A stretch of DNA of 64,000 bases from Crossaster papposus (taxonomy: Eukaryota; Echinodermata; Asteroidea; Velatida; Solasteridae). Within the stretch, counting starts at the first letter, position 1; each line of letters opens with the position of its first letter. The DNA lies in NCBI GenBank assembly GCA_037893245.1, contig JBAIAA010000599.1:2232001-2296000 (forward strand), read 5' to 3'. Both the position numbers and the translations under genes were made by a program. The notes below the pieces were generated by a model. The model made no database searches. It was given only the letters and a program-made list of their open reading frames with translations, and was not told the DNA's origin. This document shows positions 12,651-23,881 of the stretch, piece after piece.

Positions 12651-13486
12651 GAAAACAGAAGGGAACACTACAATAAATGATGGAATTTGAAAATGACTTG
12701 TTACAAGAAACGAAATTTAGTTTGTCACTTGTCCCTATTTTTCTTTCTTTTTAAAATGTTATACACAAAAATATGGAGCCAAAGTTGCACACGCTTCAAA
12801 CATAATGTTTTCTCAAACACACCCCCCCCCCCCCCCTTGATAAAAGATAGGTGTATACATGTACTTAGCCAGAGCTGGCTAAATTTAAGTACACGTAATT
12901 TGACAAAAACAAGAATTGACGAGCTACATGTATTTGTAGCTAAGTTGTCGTGAATCCCACAATTTCATTTATTAAATTAGCACGCAGAGTTGCTGTAGGC
13001 TGTGTCCGGATTACTTGGCTGCGGCTTGAAATTAAGCACGAGTCTATGGTAGCAGCTACAACCACATCTTATAGACTCGTGCATAATGTCAAACTGCAGC
13101 CATAAGGCAAAATAGCGGCCAACGTTCATGCTGGATATAAAAAGAAATTCCCGTGAAAAAAAATATCCATTTAAAAAAAGAATTGCAACCTCGAGTTGAA
13201 TGACAATCTTTTGATTTTTTGTATTGTATCATTATAGTTCTCTTCCTCTTTGGTCACTATCAAATGTTGTTGATGTGTTGTCGGTGCTGTGCGTGTTGTC
13301 GGTTATTACTTAATGACCCCCGATAACATGCACAACACCGACAACACATTCATTCCATAACATATTCTACATTGACAAATGACAAACACTGAGGCGTTAT
13401 ATCGCCCTGATTGACATGATTGAAGTCTAGTAAAGTGCCAAAGTGGAGGCTGGATCATGCGCGTTCATTCGACAACAGACAACAAA

Positions 13487-13850
13487 TATCATGGGCTAGG
13501 CCTGAACGTTACTGCAACCCCTACCGGTTCCAAAGATTTCTCTTTGTCGTTTCTCTTGGACAGCATGACTTGCTCTATCTTATTGATGTCCGTAAACCGG
13601 GCGTAGCAAGGTTTCGGTGGTCCGCCTGCCGATGCTAACCCATCCGCTCTCTGCAACGCGGAGTCATGTTTGGCCAGAAATTCTCTCGCTATATCTGACT
13701 GTTTTCCCTTCAAACTCTTCCATTTGTCAGCAAACTCGAAGAAGCGAGACCAGCTTTGAATAGAAAATAGTGAAACCCTGCCTTTGGCTCTAGATCACGG
13801 TGCAAAATGCACGTAAATAAAGGCTCGGCGTCGTCTTTAGAAGCCGCCAT
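13487..13850 (-). pseudogene. Candidate first exon, N-terminal domain of an uncharacterised invertebrate family, frameshifted
   Basis: The minus strand reads MAASKDDAEPLFTCILH from an ATG at 13850. After a one-base shift near 13785 it reads VSLFSIQSWSRFFEFADKWK, KGKQSDIAREFL and CYARFTDINKIEQV to about 13525, where CCG|GTAGGG could be a donor. This layout (short Met-start leader, 'W..F...A..W', then a Cys-Tyr-x-x-Phe-Thr-Asp-Ile-x-Lys-Ile block) resembles the N-terminus of large uncharacterised proteins in marine invertebrates, by memory only. The shift would inactivate it unless it is a sequencing error or is spliced around. It lies inside the 11346-14265 element and may be its gene. Confidence 0.35.
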
Positions 13851-14265
13851 GTTGGATTGCTGTACACCGGGTCAGAAACTGTGCGTAACGATAACGCTGA
13901 TTGGATGCCGACGGAGACTCATAACACAGTATTTCCGATTGGTCACAATTTAGGTTTAATCACGTGAGTGCCGTTTTGTTAAATGAAACTGTGTTTCAGT
14001 TTTGGCTTCAGTTATGCAGTTTGGCAATTACGCTGGAGCCAATTACGGGCCGGAGCCTAGGTTCAAGTAACGGCAAGTTTTGTAAAACAAATAAAAATCG
14101 GTCCATATTTTCGCAAAAAATACACCAAAAGTGCCACTTTTGCAAAAATGAACAGTCATTTTTGTATTTAGCAACAACAACTTGAATGAACTTCGATGTT
14201 TTCATTTTGTACCAAAATGGGGATCACGAACGAACACAATAATCGCACTCGTCCCATGGTCTATA

Positions 14266-14555
14266 AGTCCTAATACCTCTCAGGCATTTTTGGGAGGACA
14301 TTTTGGGGAAACACTATGTCGTAAAAAAATTTAAAATTGTAAAAATCTTAAAGAATGATTAATTCGCTAATCGTTTTCGAGAGGGAACGTGAATGAACAT
14401 TTCCTTCGATGTTTTTGAGCTCAAACATCAGTTAAACCAGGGACAGAAACTGTTTGGATTTGGTTTAACGGATGTTTTTGGCAATGTGGTGTGTGTGTGA
14501 ATTTGTTAGTTTGGTTATCGATCGATGTGACCTTTTAATATGTGATTGTTATTTT
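14266..14555. other. Unique spacer
   Basis: Nothing is seen here except a GTTAAACC-type word pair near 14426-14468 (CAGTTAAACCAGGG and GGTTTAACGG) that forms a short imperfect palindrome. Confidence 0.5.
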
Positions 14556-15695
14556 CCCTGCCTTGACCTGCCCTTCCTTGCCTTGCTATACCTTACTATT
14601 CCCTTGTTATGCTTTGTCATACCTTACCCTGCTCTGCCCTGTCCTGCCCTGCCCGCTCAACCATACCCTGCCCTATCCTGCCACGCCTTACCCTGCCCCT
14701 CCCACCTCATTAAGCCATATCTTGCTCCTCCCTACTGTGCTCTTCCTTACCCTGCCCTGCTATGCTTAACACTGCACTGCACTGCACTACACTGCCCTGC
14801 CCTGCTTTACCCCGCCCTGCTCTGCCCTACTCAATCCTACTGTGCTTTGCTTTGTACTTCCCTGCTTTACCCCGCCCCACCTTACTGTGCTTTACCATAC
14901 CCCACCCTACCCTGCCCCGCCTCACCATGATTTGCCTTACCCTGCCCTACCCCGCCCCACCTCGCCTCGCCCCGCCTCGCCCCACCCCGCCCCGCCCCGC
15001 CCCGCCCCGCCCCGCCCCACCCCACCCCACCCCACCCCACTCCACCCCAACACACTCCACCCCACCCCAACACACCCCAACACACCCCACCCCAACACAC
15101 CCCACCCCACCCCAACACACCCCACCCCACCCCACCCCAACACACCCCACCCCACCCTACCACACCCCACCCCACCCCACCCCAACCCCAAGACACCCCA
15201 ACGCCAACACACCCCAACACACCTTTCCATGCCCTGCTTAAATTTGTCCTGCCCTACACCACCCTACTTTACCCTGCCCTGCCCTGCCGTACCATGCCCT
15301 TCCCTGATTTATTCTGCCCTGCCCCGCCCTACACTAAACTGCCCCGCCCTACACCGTCCTTCACCGCCCTTTCCTATCCTGTCCTGCTTTGCACTACCCT
15401 GCCCTGATTTACCACGCCCGCCGTACCATGTCCCGCCTTACCCTGATTTGTCCTGCCCTTCCCCGAAATACACTGTCCTGCCCCGCCCTACTCTGTCTTG
15501 CTTTGCACTACCCTGCCCTCCTTTACCACACCCGCCGTAATAACTTCTCCACCAACCCTGCTCCATCTCCCTGCCCCGCCCCGCCTCCCTGTCCCGCCCC
15601 ACTTCGCCTTACCCTGCCCTTTTCTGCCCTCCCCTGTTCTGCCTTTTTCTGCCCAACCTTTTCCTGTCCTCTCCACTCATCTCCTCCCCTTTTTG
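14556..15695 (+). repeat. C-rich pentamer minisatellite (CCTGC/CCCCR)n
   Basis: Degenerate pentamers of the CCTGC, CCCTG and CTTAC type run for about 1.1 kb. The core at about 14945-15185 is nearly pure CCCCG then CCCCA, partly as CCCCAACACA. The minus strand is therefore runs of GGGGT/GGGGC. Long Pro-rich or Gly/Trp-rich frames are open on both strands only because the repeat lacks A/T-rich stop codons, so none is called as a gene. Confidence 0.95.
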
Positions 15696-16264
15696 ATTTC
15701 TTTGATTGGAGATAATTAATTATAGTGGATTTGATTGGTCTACATTTGGCTGGGCTGGGATTTACTGGAATTGATTGGGACGAGAAATGACTGCCCGCAT
15801 TCTAGGGAACTGTTCCAGGCTAGGCCTGCCCACTGGAATGAACTAGACTGCCGCCCTGACTAGATCGGGACTAGACTGACCATGTCCACTGGACTAGAGG
15901 AACCTGCCCATTGAAATAAACTGGTCCTGCACACTGGACTTGACAGGCTGGATTGGAATATATAGTCATGCCCACTACTCTGGGCTCGGGCTCGTCTGGC
16001 TCACGGGACTAGGCTATTATATACACAATGGAATGTACCTTCCTACACCTACTGGTTTTATGTGAAGTTCGGACAAGGAAGCCACCAATCTCTGATTGTA
16101 AATTCTGATGATTTGCATGCAGCCTGAGGAATTCATCAATGATCCACGTGTTAGTTAAACAATGAATCAAAAGATGAGCACCTCGGGCTTCCACCGCTCA
16201 ACTGTTGTCCGTCAATCAAATTGGGTGGGTATCATTGGTCACATGTCCAGTAGAAGCCACATAA
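15696..16264. other. Unique to weakly repetitive spacer
   Basis: No gene is seen. Between 15780 and 15960 loose repeats of CTGCCCACTGGA and GGGACTAGACTG occur with no fixed period. They grade out of the pentamer array. Confidence 0.5.
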
Positions 16265-18935
16265 GTTGATTATTGTAGATTTGTGTAGATTTGTGTAGAT
16301 TTGTGTTGATTTTCGTTTTAATGCGTTGCTTTGTGTAGATTTGTGTAGATTTATGTGGATTTGCGTTGATTTGCGTTGATTTGTGTTGATTTGTGTTGAT
16401 TTGCGTTGATTTGCGTTGATTTGCGTTGATTTGCGTTGATTTGTGTAGATTTGCGTTGATTTGCGTTGATTTGCGTTGATTTGCATTGATTTGCGTTGAT
16501 TTGCGTTGATTTGCGTTGATTTGTGTAGATTTGCGTTAATTTTTGTAGATTTGTCTTGATTTGCGTTGATTTGCGTTGATTTGCGTTGATTTGCGTTGAT
16601 TTGCGTTGATTTGCGTTGATTTGCGTTGATTTGCGTTGATTTGCGTTGATTTGCGTTGATTTGCGTTGATTTGCGTTGATTTGCGTTGATTTGTGTTTAT
16701 TTGTATTTATTTGTATTTATGTGTATTTATGTGTATTTAAATGTATTTATGTGTATTTAAATGTATTTATGTGTATAGATTTGTATAGATTTTGGTTGAT
16801 TTGGGTTGATTTGTGTAGATTTGCGTTGATTTGGGTTGATTTGGGTTGATTTGGGTTGATTTGGGTTGATTTGGGTTGATTTGGGTTGATTTGGCTTGAT
16901 TTGGGTTGATTTGGGTTGATTTGGGTTGATTTGGGTTGATTTGGGTTGATTTGGGTTGATTTGGGTTGATTTGGGTTGATTTGTGTAGATGTGGGTAGAT
17001 TTGGGTATTCGTGGGTAGATTTGTGTAGATTTGCGTTGATTAGCGTACATGTGTGTAGATTTGTGTAGATTTGGGTAGATTTGGTGCGAAATACCGTACC
17101 CTCTGGAGACGTGAACACAATGTGTACAATGGAGACAAAACGTCTCCGGAGTGTAAATTTCTATAGATGAATAGGTCTCTATTGGGAATTTCACGAATTA
17201 GATTTTTGGATTTTACTTAAATTACTCAAAAACTAGGATTAGGATGTGGGTTAGGGTTAGTGTTTGGGTTAGGGTATAATATAGGGTATATTGGGTCGAA
17301 ATTTCAACCCAGGAAAAAAAATATGGTGAAAATGGGAGCATTTTGAAAAACGTGCTCGACTTTCTAACCATTTTGTACACGAGAACAAAGCCATGTCTCC
17401 ACAGTGATACAAAATTGCGAATATATGTGTAGATTTGTGTAGATTGTGTTGATTTGTGTTGATTTGTGTTGATTTGTGTTGATTTGTGTTGATTTGCGTA
17501 GATTTGTGTAGATTAGCGTAGATTTGCATTGATTTGCGTTGATTTGCGTAGATTTGTGTTGATTTGTGTAGATTTGCGTTGATTTGCGTTTATTTGTGTT
17601 TATTTGTCTTTATTTGTATTGATGTGTATAGATTTGTATAGATTTGTATATATTTGGGTTGATTTGGGTTGATTTGCATAGATTTGGGTTGATTTGCATA
17701 GATTTGGGTAGATTTGGGTAGATTTGGGTAGATTTGATTGGGTAGATTTGGGTAGATTTGTGTAGATTTGTGTAGATTTGTGTAGATTTGTGTAGATTTG
17801 TGTAGATTTGTGTAGATTTGTGTATATTTGTGTATATTTGTGTAGATTTGTGTAGATTTGTGTTGATTTGCGTTGATTTAGCGTAGATTTGCGTTGATTT
17901 GCGTAGATTTGTGTTGATTTGTGTTGATTTGCGTAGATTTGCGTAGATTTGCGTAGATTTGCGTTGATTTGCATTGATTTGCGTTGATTTGCGTTGATTT
18001 GCGTTGATGTGTATTGATGTGTATTGATGTGTATAGATTTGTATAGATTTGCGTTTATTTGAGTTTATTTGCGTTTATTTGTGTTTATTTGTATTGATTT
18101 GTATATGTGTGTATTGATGTGTATTGATGTGTATAGATTTGTATAGATTTGTGTAGATTTGCGTTGATTTGGGTTGATTTGGGTTGATTTGGGTTGATTT
18201 GGGTTGATTTGCGTAGATTTGCATAGATTTGCGTTGATTTGTGTAGATTTTTGTAGATTTCGGTAGATTTGTGTTGATTTGTGTAGATTTGTGTTGATTT
18301 GCGTTGATTTGCGTTGATTTGCGTTGATTAGCGTACATTTGTGTAGATTTGCGTTTATGTGTATCGATGTGTATTGATGTGTATTTTCGTGTATAGATTT
18401 GTATTGATTTGTATTGATGTGTATAGATTTGTATTGGTGTGCATAGATTTGTATTGATGTGCATAGATTTGTATCGATTTGTATTGATTTGTATTGATTT
18501 GTATTGATTTGTATTGATTTGTATTGATTTGTATTGATTTGTATTGATTTGTATTGATTTGTATTGATTGATTTGTATTGATTTGTATTGATTTGTATTG
18601 ATTTGTATTGATTTGTATTGATTTGTATTGATTTGTATTGATTTGTATTGATTTGTATTGATTTGTATTGATTTGTATTGATTTGTATTGATTTGTATTG
18701 ATTTGTATTGATTTGTATTGATTTGTATTGATTTGTATTGATTTGTATTGATTTGTATTGATTTGTATTGATTTGTATTGATTTGTATTGATTTGTATTG
18801 ATTTGTATTGATTTGTATTGATTTGTATTGATTTGTATTGATTTGTATTGATTTGTATTGATTTGTAATGATTTGTAATGATTTGTAATGATTTGTATTG
18901 ATTTGTATTGATTTGTATTGATTTGATTTAATTTA
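16265..18935 (+). repeat. Block-structured 10-bp satellite (TTGNNTTGAT)n
   Basis: A decamer repeats for about 2.7 kb with variants grouped in blocks: TTGCGTTGAT (16350-16690), TTGGGTTGAT (16795-16980), TTGTGTAGAT and TTGCGTTGAT mixtures (17420-18360), and almost pure TTGTATTGAT (18465-18925). An island without the repeat sits at 17083-17420, and a GATTGATTGATT slip sits near 18564. Because ten is not a multiple of three, a long frame cycles through three registers, all lacking stops on the minus strand. That creates long Gln/Asn/Ser/Thr-rich frames which I reject as genes. Confidence 0.97.
17083..17420. other. Non-repeat island inside the 10-bp satellite
   Basis: This unique stretch contains degenerate TTAGGG-like words (GGGTTAGGGTTAGTGTTTGGGTTAGGG, about 17249-17275), the pair GTCTCCGGAGTG / CTCTGGAGACGTG, and a polyA-like AAAAAAAA near 17310. 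No coding potential is supported. Confidence 0.6.
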
Positions 18936-19920
18936 ATTTAATTTAATTTATTTACAATTTATAAACAATTAATAAACAATGTTGTTGTTAGTTGGCCCTT
19001 GCCACCTGTTCAGTTAATTGATTAGATCGGCAGTTAAACCAATACGGACAGTGCCATTAGCAGTCACCAGAAAAAGACTACGAGAATCTGAAACGGCAGT
19101 TAAACCAATCCCCTGGAGGGCGCGCGCGCCCTGGCCCCGAACGTAAGGCCGGTCGCCGCGTTGCTTTACAATTAATTACAGACGGAAATTGCCATGAATA
19201 ATTTCTTACGCAAGTCCTCCTGAAAGTCTTCCTTAATACTAAACTTTATTGGAAGTATTTTACATGAACTATATTTAATTATAGCAATTAAATACTTTAA
19301 CATAAATCGGCTTGATTCGGGGTGCTTATATAGCTGGGGAAATGATTTTTTTGTATGCAAATAGAACTGATCCGGAACTGTTCAACCGATCCGCGGCGTA
19401 ACTAGGAAAAATGCGGATATGTCGGCACCCTTGAGGACGTTGTGTTTTTCAAAAAGAGGAGTGGTCTAGCCCGAAAGCAACCTGAAATAAATCTGGCGAT
19501 CCGCAACTAGAAAAACATACAGCACCATTTTGTATAACCATAACGGATTGCCGTTTATCGGCACCCATAAAAGAACAGGCTTATTCACGTCTTTTTCTCT
19601 GATGAGAATGTTGTTATTGATCGTTTACAACTAACCTTTGTAAGTTAATTAGGTCAAACACTTACCCAGGATGGTTTGGTAACGGTCTCAAATCCCTACA
19701 AATATGTGGGCCACCGCAGAATCATTGTCCAAGAGCGCCTATTGCAACAAAGGACACTCCGCTAATCCGCCAACAATGGGCACGCGCTCGGCAAATTTTT
19801 CAGTATTTTGTACGTGAAAGATCAACCCTAGCAACGAGGCTAGCTCCACAAATACGTGATACTTTGACATACGTGAAAAGTGGACTTATCACGTTTTTTA
19901 ATACGTGAAAGATAAGTGTA
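18936..19920. other. Non-coding spacer with GCAGTTAAACCA words and a GC palindrome
   Basis: Two GGCAGTTAAACCAAT words lie near 19027 and 19094. The second is followed by AGGGCGCGCGCGCCCT, a perfect 16-bp palindrome at 19117-19132. ACGTGA/TCACGT words cluster at 19810-19920 just before the BEL/Pao open frame. A full 5' LTR matching the 3' region was not found. Confidence 0.5.
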
Positions 19921-20730
19921 TTGTTTACTTTTCACTTTTTTCGTTCCAACAAAAGGTTTTCACGTAGTCGGGCTTCATATATATATCCCGTATTTAGGAA
20001 CTTAGTGACATTTGTTGCTGAAATGGCGAGTGAAGTTAATGATCCAGTGTATGGTCATTTGCATTTCAAACACTCGGATAAGCCTAGGGCCAAACAGGAT
20101 AGGGCTTCATCCAGTTTTACTATGTCATTATCTGACTCTAGGGCTGCAGCTAACAAACAGTCGGCTGATAGATTTACATCTGTAAATCCCAGGCGTTATG
20201 CTAAACCAGAGCCTCCATGCACATTGTGCAGACAATCACATCGCTTATGGTACTGTGAACAATTTAAGCGTATGAATCCCAGGGAGAGATTAAGTTTGGT
20301 CATCAACAATAAATTGTGTCACAATTGTCTCCTTTTATCGCATAATACTGATAATTGTGGTAAGCGCTCCGTATGTAGAGTACATGGTTGTGGTCAAAAA
20401 CATACCATGTATATTCACTGCGCAGATAATACGCCACCCATTCAGAGTATTAATGTTTCCAATGCTACTGTTTATGCTGATAGTAGTACATTCATGCCTT
20501 TGGTACAGGTGCTTGTGAATGATGCATGTAAAGCCATTGTTTTGCTTGACAGTGGATCGAGTAACTCATTATGTTCAAGTAAACTAGTTAGTCAATTGGG
20601 CATTAAGGTAACGTCGCATGACTTCCAACTTAGTACTCTGAATAAGTCGGACACTAGACAGTCACTGGTTGTTGATGTAACTCTCTCTGGTGATAATTGT
20701 GAGACTTATATATGGAGTTTATGTAGTTGA
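19921..20730 (+). pseudogene. BEL/Pao gag zinc-knuckle region plus protease start
   Basis: A 269-residue open frame. Near residues 99-170 it has the Cys/His-rich knuckle region of BEL gag (CTLCRQSHRLWYC, then CHNCLLLSHNTDNC and a third Cys/His set). Near residue 210 it has the retroviral-type protease motif LLDSGSSNSL. BEL gag normally has several hundred residues before the knuckles and only about 95 are present, so the 5' part is missing or rearranged. The frame ends at TGA (20728) within the protease, after which the next frame continues the same polyprotein, indicating a frameshift or stop mutation. Confidence 0.8.
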
Positions 20731-20771
20731 TAATATACATGTTAAGGGTGTGCCAGTTGACATAAATTCCT

Positions 20772-21230
20772 ATGACCATTTATGTGGAATTGGTCCACTA
20801 CCTGCTTATCATAAATGTTGCTGTTGACTTGCTATTAGGACAGGACAACGCTGAGGCTCTGGTCCCACTTGAGGTTAAACGTGGAGGTTTGAGACAGCCA
20901 TTCGCAGTACGAACCCTTTTTGGATGGTGCGTCAACGGTCGACCCCCTCTCGCCAAAGTTAGTCGTCAGGTAATTTCTAATTTCATATCTACCTCACCAG
21001 TCCAAGATGATGTTTCTCGATTGTGGAACATTGAGCAAGAAGGTTTAGATCAACAATCATGGTCTCAGGAAGACAAGTTTGTCATCAGTTTGTGGGATAG
21101 CGAGCATAGAAAGGTGGATGGTCATTATGAACTCCCAATTCCCTGGAGAGATAGACAAGAATTTCTACCCAACAACTTTGTTGTAGCCAAAAAACAGGTT
21201 GGATTCCTTGCAGAAGCGACTTGTGAATAA
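20772..21230 (+). pseudogene. BEL/Pao protease end and RT-proximal region
   Basis: The 152-residue piece has the DLLLGQDN and LFGWCVNG motifs that sit between protease and RT in BEL/Pao polyproteins, then the ELPIPWRD and LPNN segment that normally precedes RT. Near 21195 the expected continuation lies in another frame (reading LDSLQKRLV), showing a one-base shift. Translation terminates at 21230. In a complete family member several hundred residues of RT would follow, but here the sequence passes directly into the region after RT. Confidence 0.75.
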
Positions 21231-21269
21231 GCGAGAATTATTGGAAAGGGTATCTGTAGCTGTCGTACT

Positions 21270-23663
21270 GTGGAAGTTCGTGATCTATATACTGCATCGG
21301 AAAGCAGGGCTTTGGGAATTAAATGGATGGTCTCATCTGATGAATTCCTGTTTCAAGTCGAGCGTGATATGAGTGGTCCAGTCACCAGACGAGAGATGCT
21401 TAGTATCGTTCCTTCAGTATTTGACCCATTTGGTTTGATTGGCTCCATAATACTTACTGGGAAGTTGCTTTTTCAAGAGGCTACAGCTCGCAAGTTGACT
21501 TGGGATGAAGTGGTGTCTTCAGATCTTGTAAATAAATGGCGTAATTGGGTGCAATCTTTGTATGACGTCATAGGTGACTTGAGAATACCCCGATGTATCA
21601 AGCCTAGGGACTTTGATGATGCAGTCATTGAATTACATCATTTTTCTGACGCTAGTCAAGAAGCATATGGTTGTGCCAGTTACATTCGTAGTGTAAACAA
21701 ACGAGGTGAAATTCATGTACAATTAATTATGAATAAAAATAAGGTAGCCCCTTTAAAATCGTGTACCATCCCGCGCTTAGAATTGCAAGCAGCAGTTGTG
21801 GCTGCAAAGGTTGATGGCTTTTTGAGGCAAGAGCTTGATATGGTTATTGATGAGTCATATTTTTGGACTGATTCTGAGGTCGTTCTTAAGTACATAGCTA
21901 ATGATAGCAGACGATTTCATGTGTTTGTGGGCAATCGAGTTAGTGTGGTTAGGGAACTTAGCGTTCCTCAGCAGTGGCTTTACATCGGAACTAAGGTTAA
22001 TCCAGCTGACCTAGTCACTAGAGGACAGTCGACTGTGCACGAGAAATGGTTTAATGGTCCAGTTATTCTACATAAGTACAAGTCTGAATGGGACATCAAG
22101 GACCAGTCTGACGATTTAACTCAAGATGATCCAGAGGTGCGTAAAAATCCGGTGTGTGGTATTGCAGCTATCAATTATCGTCCTGGGTTTCCTAATGAGT
22201 CGCATACAGAGGCCCGAGACCACCCTTTGGATCTGATAATGAAATATTCTTCGACATGGTATGGCATGAAAATAATTCTTGCTTGGTGGCTGCGGTTTGT
22301 TAAATATCTTAAGGGTGACAAATCCACTAAATGCCTGTCAGTCCAGGAAATAACTTATGCAGGAAAGGTCCTCATCACAAGGAGTCAATCACAGAGCTTC
22401 AACTCTGAGATCGGGAAACTGAGATTGGGTAAACCTGTAAATGCGTCTAGTGCTCTGAGAACGCTTAACCCTTATTTGGACAATGAAGGTTTGCTTAGAG
22501 TTGGTGGTAGATTACAAGAGAGCAATGCTGAAAACAAACATCCATGCATATTGTCTGCAAATCATGCTATTGTGACAGCCATCATAAATGATATACACCG
22601 TGTAGCTCATGTGGGAGTTGAATGGGTCTTGAGCATTGTTAGGAAGAAATTTTGGCTGATCAATTCTAGGCCGCTAGTGAAGAAAATTGTCAAATCTTGT
22701 GTTGTTTGTAAACGACTCTATGGTAAACCGTATAAACAGTTTATGGTCAACTTACCTAAAGAGTGGATTGAAGCTAACAAACCACTGTTTACATATGTAG
22801 GCATTGACATTTTTGGGCCGTTTTATGTAATACACAGGTCAACGGTCAAACGCTATGGCTGCTTGTATACTTGTCTGTGCAGTAGAGCTGTTCATATTGA
22901 GATGCTGAACTCGCTAGATACAGATTCTTTTCTTAATGGATTTAGGCGGTTTGCGGCCCGTAGGGGTCAGCCTGAAGTTGTGTATTGCGATCAGGGTACT
23001 AATCTTGTAGGTGGTGAAGCAGAACTAAGAAATAGCATTAAAGAACTGTCTCAGAAGTTTATAATTGCTTATGCTGTAAAACATGACATGATATGGCATT
23101 TTAATCCTCCTACCGCATCCCGCATGGGGGGCGTGTGGGAGCGTATGATTGGTGTAATTAAGATAATTTTTGTTGCCATTCTTCCCAGAACAACCCGGTT
23201 AACTGATGAGATTTTGCTGACTCTTTTTTGCGAAGCAGAGTCTATTGTTAATAATCGGCCACTCACAAAACTTAGCGATGATCCACGTGACTCTGCGCCG
23301 CTTTTTTGCTATTTGCTATTGTTGAGGAATAATTGTGGTATTCCACCAGGTAAATTTGACAATAAAGATGTCCTTCGTAGAAGATGGAGACATGTTCAGC
23401 ATCTTGCTAACCAGTTTTGGTATAAATGGTTGAAATTGTATTTGCCAGAATTGCAGAAACAGTCCAAGTGGACTACTGTCAATGAAAACCTTGCAGTCGG
23501 TAATTTAGTGTTACTCGTTGCTGAGATGACTCCCCGCAACTTGTGGTCATTAGCACGTGTAGTTGATGTCAAATATGGAAGAGACGGTCTTGTTAGAACT
23601 GTCAGGGTTAAAACTAAAACTACTAAACTAGTTCGGCCAGTAACTAAAGTTGTTCCTTTATAA
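21270..23663 (+). CDS. BEL/Pao RNase H, integrase and C-terminal domain
   Basis: An intact 797-codon frame. It starts within the RT-RNase H linker (SRALGIKW) and has the Pao-type RNase H motif HHFSDASQEAYG near residue 143 and WTDSEV near residue 198. Then come an integrase HHCC zinc region (CVVCKRL), an rve core with D in YVGIDIFGP, D in VYCDQGT and E in GGVWERM, and a C-terminal module starting RRWRHVQHL that matches the domain typical of BEL integrases. No env-like frame follows. This part is undamaged although the RT core upstream is lost, suggesting a recent internal deletion. The ATG start is arbitrary because it is a polyprotein fragment. Confidence 0.85.
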   Translation: MEVRDLYTASESRALGIKWMVSSDEFLFQVERDMSGPVTRREMLSIVPSVFDPFGLIGSIILTGKLLFQEATARKLTWDEVVSSDLVNKWRNWVQSLYDVIGDLRIPRCIKPRDFDDAVIELHHFSDASQEAYGCASYIRSVNKRGEIHVQLIMNKNKVAPLKSCTIPRLELQAAVVAAKVDGFLRQELDMVIDESYFWTDSEVVLKYIANDSRRFHVFVGNRVSVVRELSVPQQWLYIGTKVNPADLVTRGQSTVHEKWFNGPVILHKYKSEWDIKDQSDDLTQDDPEVRKNPVCGIAAINYRPGFPNESHTEARDHPLDLIMKYSSTWYGMKIILAWWLRFVKYLKGDKSTKCLSVQEITYAGKVLITRSQSQSFNSEIGKLRLGKPVNASSALRTLNPYLDNEGLLRVGGRLQESNAENKHPCILSANHAIVTAIINDIHRVAHVGVEWVLSIVRKKFWLINSRPLVKKIVKSCVVCKRLYGKPYKQFMVNLPKEWIEANKPLFTYVGIDIFGPFYVIHRSTVKRYGCLYTCLCSRAVHIEMLNSLDTDSFLNGFRRFAARRGQPEVVYCDQGTNLVGGEAELRNSIKELSQKFIIAYAVKHDMIWHFNPPTASRMGGVWERMIGVIKIIFVAILPRTTRLTDEILLTLFCEAESIVNNRPLTKLSDDPRDSAPLFCYLLLLRNNCGIPPGKFDNKDVLRRRWRHVQHLANQFWYKWLKLYLPELQKQSKWTTVNENLAVGNLVLLVAEMTPRNLWSLARVVDVKYGRDGLVRTVRVKTKTTKLVRPVTKVVPL

Positions 23664-23881
23664 TGTGGGCAATTGCATTAGATAGTTCAATTAATTTCAG
23701 TGTTAATTGTTCATGTGAAGTAATTATTCTAAATGTATACCTGATATAGCTGTTTTAATGAATTAAGTATTGTATAGAAATGAAATAAGGAAACGTAATT
23801 TGTCAATCAATTTTTATACGTAATTTTAGTGTTTCCTCATAATTAAATTACTAAAACAACGTATATTGAATATAATAATTC

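Larger units (their letters stand above)
11346..14265. mobile_element. Second inverted-repeat-bounded element
   Basis: The left arm (11346-11492) starts ATAGACCATGGGACGA, continues through CGTGATCCCC and TTGGTAC, and includes TGTTCATTTTTGCAAAAGTG near 11468. The right arm (about 14131-14265) contains the reverse complements of the same words in the mirrored order, ending TCGTCCCATGGTCTAT. The arms are about 135-145 bp and imperfect. The element abuts the 8.07-11.34 kb element directly. A candidate minus-strand exon (13525-13850) lies just inside the right arm, so this may be a decayed autonomous element. No target duplication could be fixed. Confidence 0.65.

Noticed and set aside
14472-15720. 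Long Pro/His/Leu-rich plus-strand and Gly/Trp-rich minus-strand frames
   Set aside because: Both strands are open at once across a C-rich pentamer repeat, as expected without selection.
17249-17290. Telomere-like GGGTTAGGG words (also near 7495 and 40331)
   Set aside because: Only two or three degenerate units each, inside other sequence; not a telomere or a long interstitial tract.
16232-18464. Long minus-strand frames rich in Gln, Asn, Ser and Thr
   Set aside because: They are translations of the 10-bp satellite. All registers are open and the residue cycle follows the repeat, with no splice or start context.
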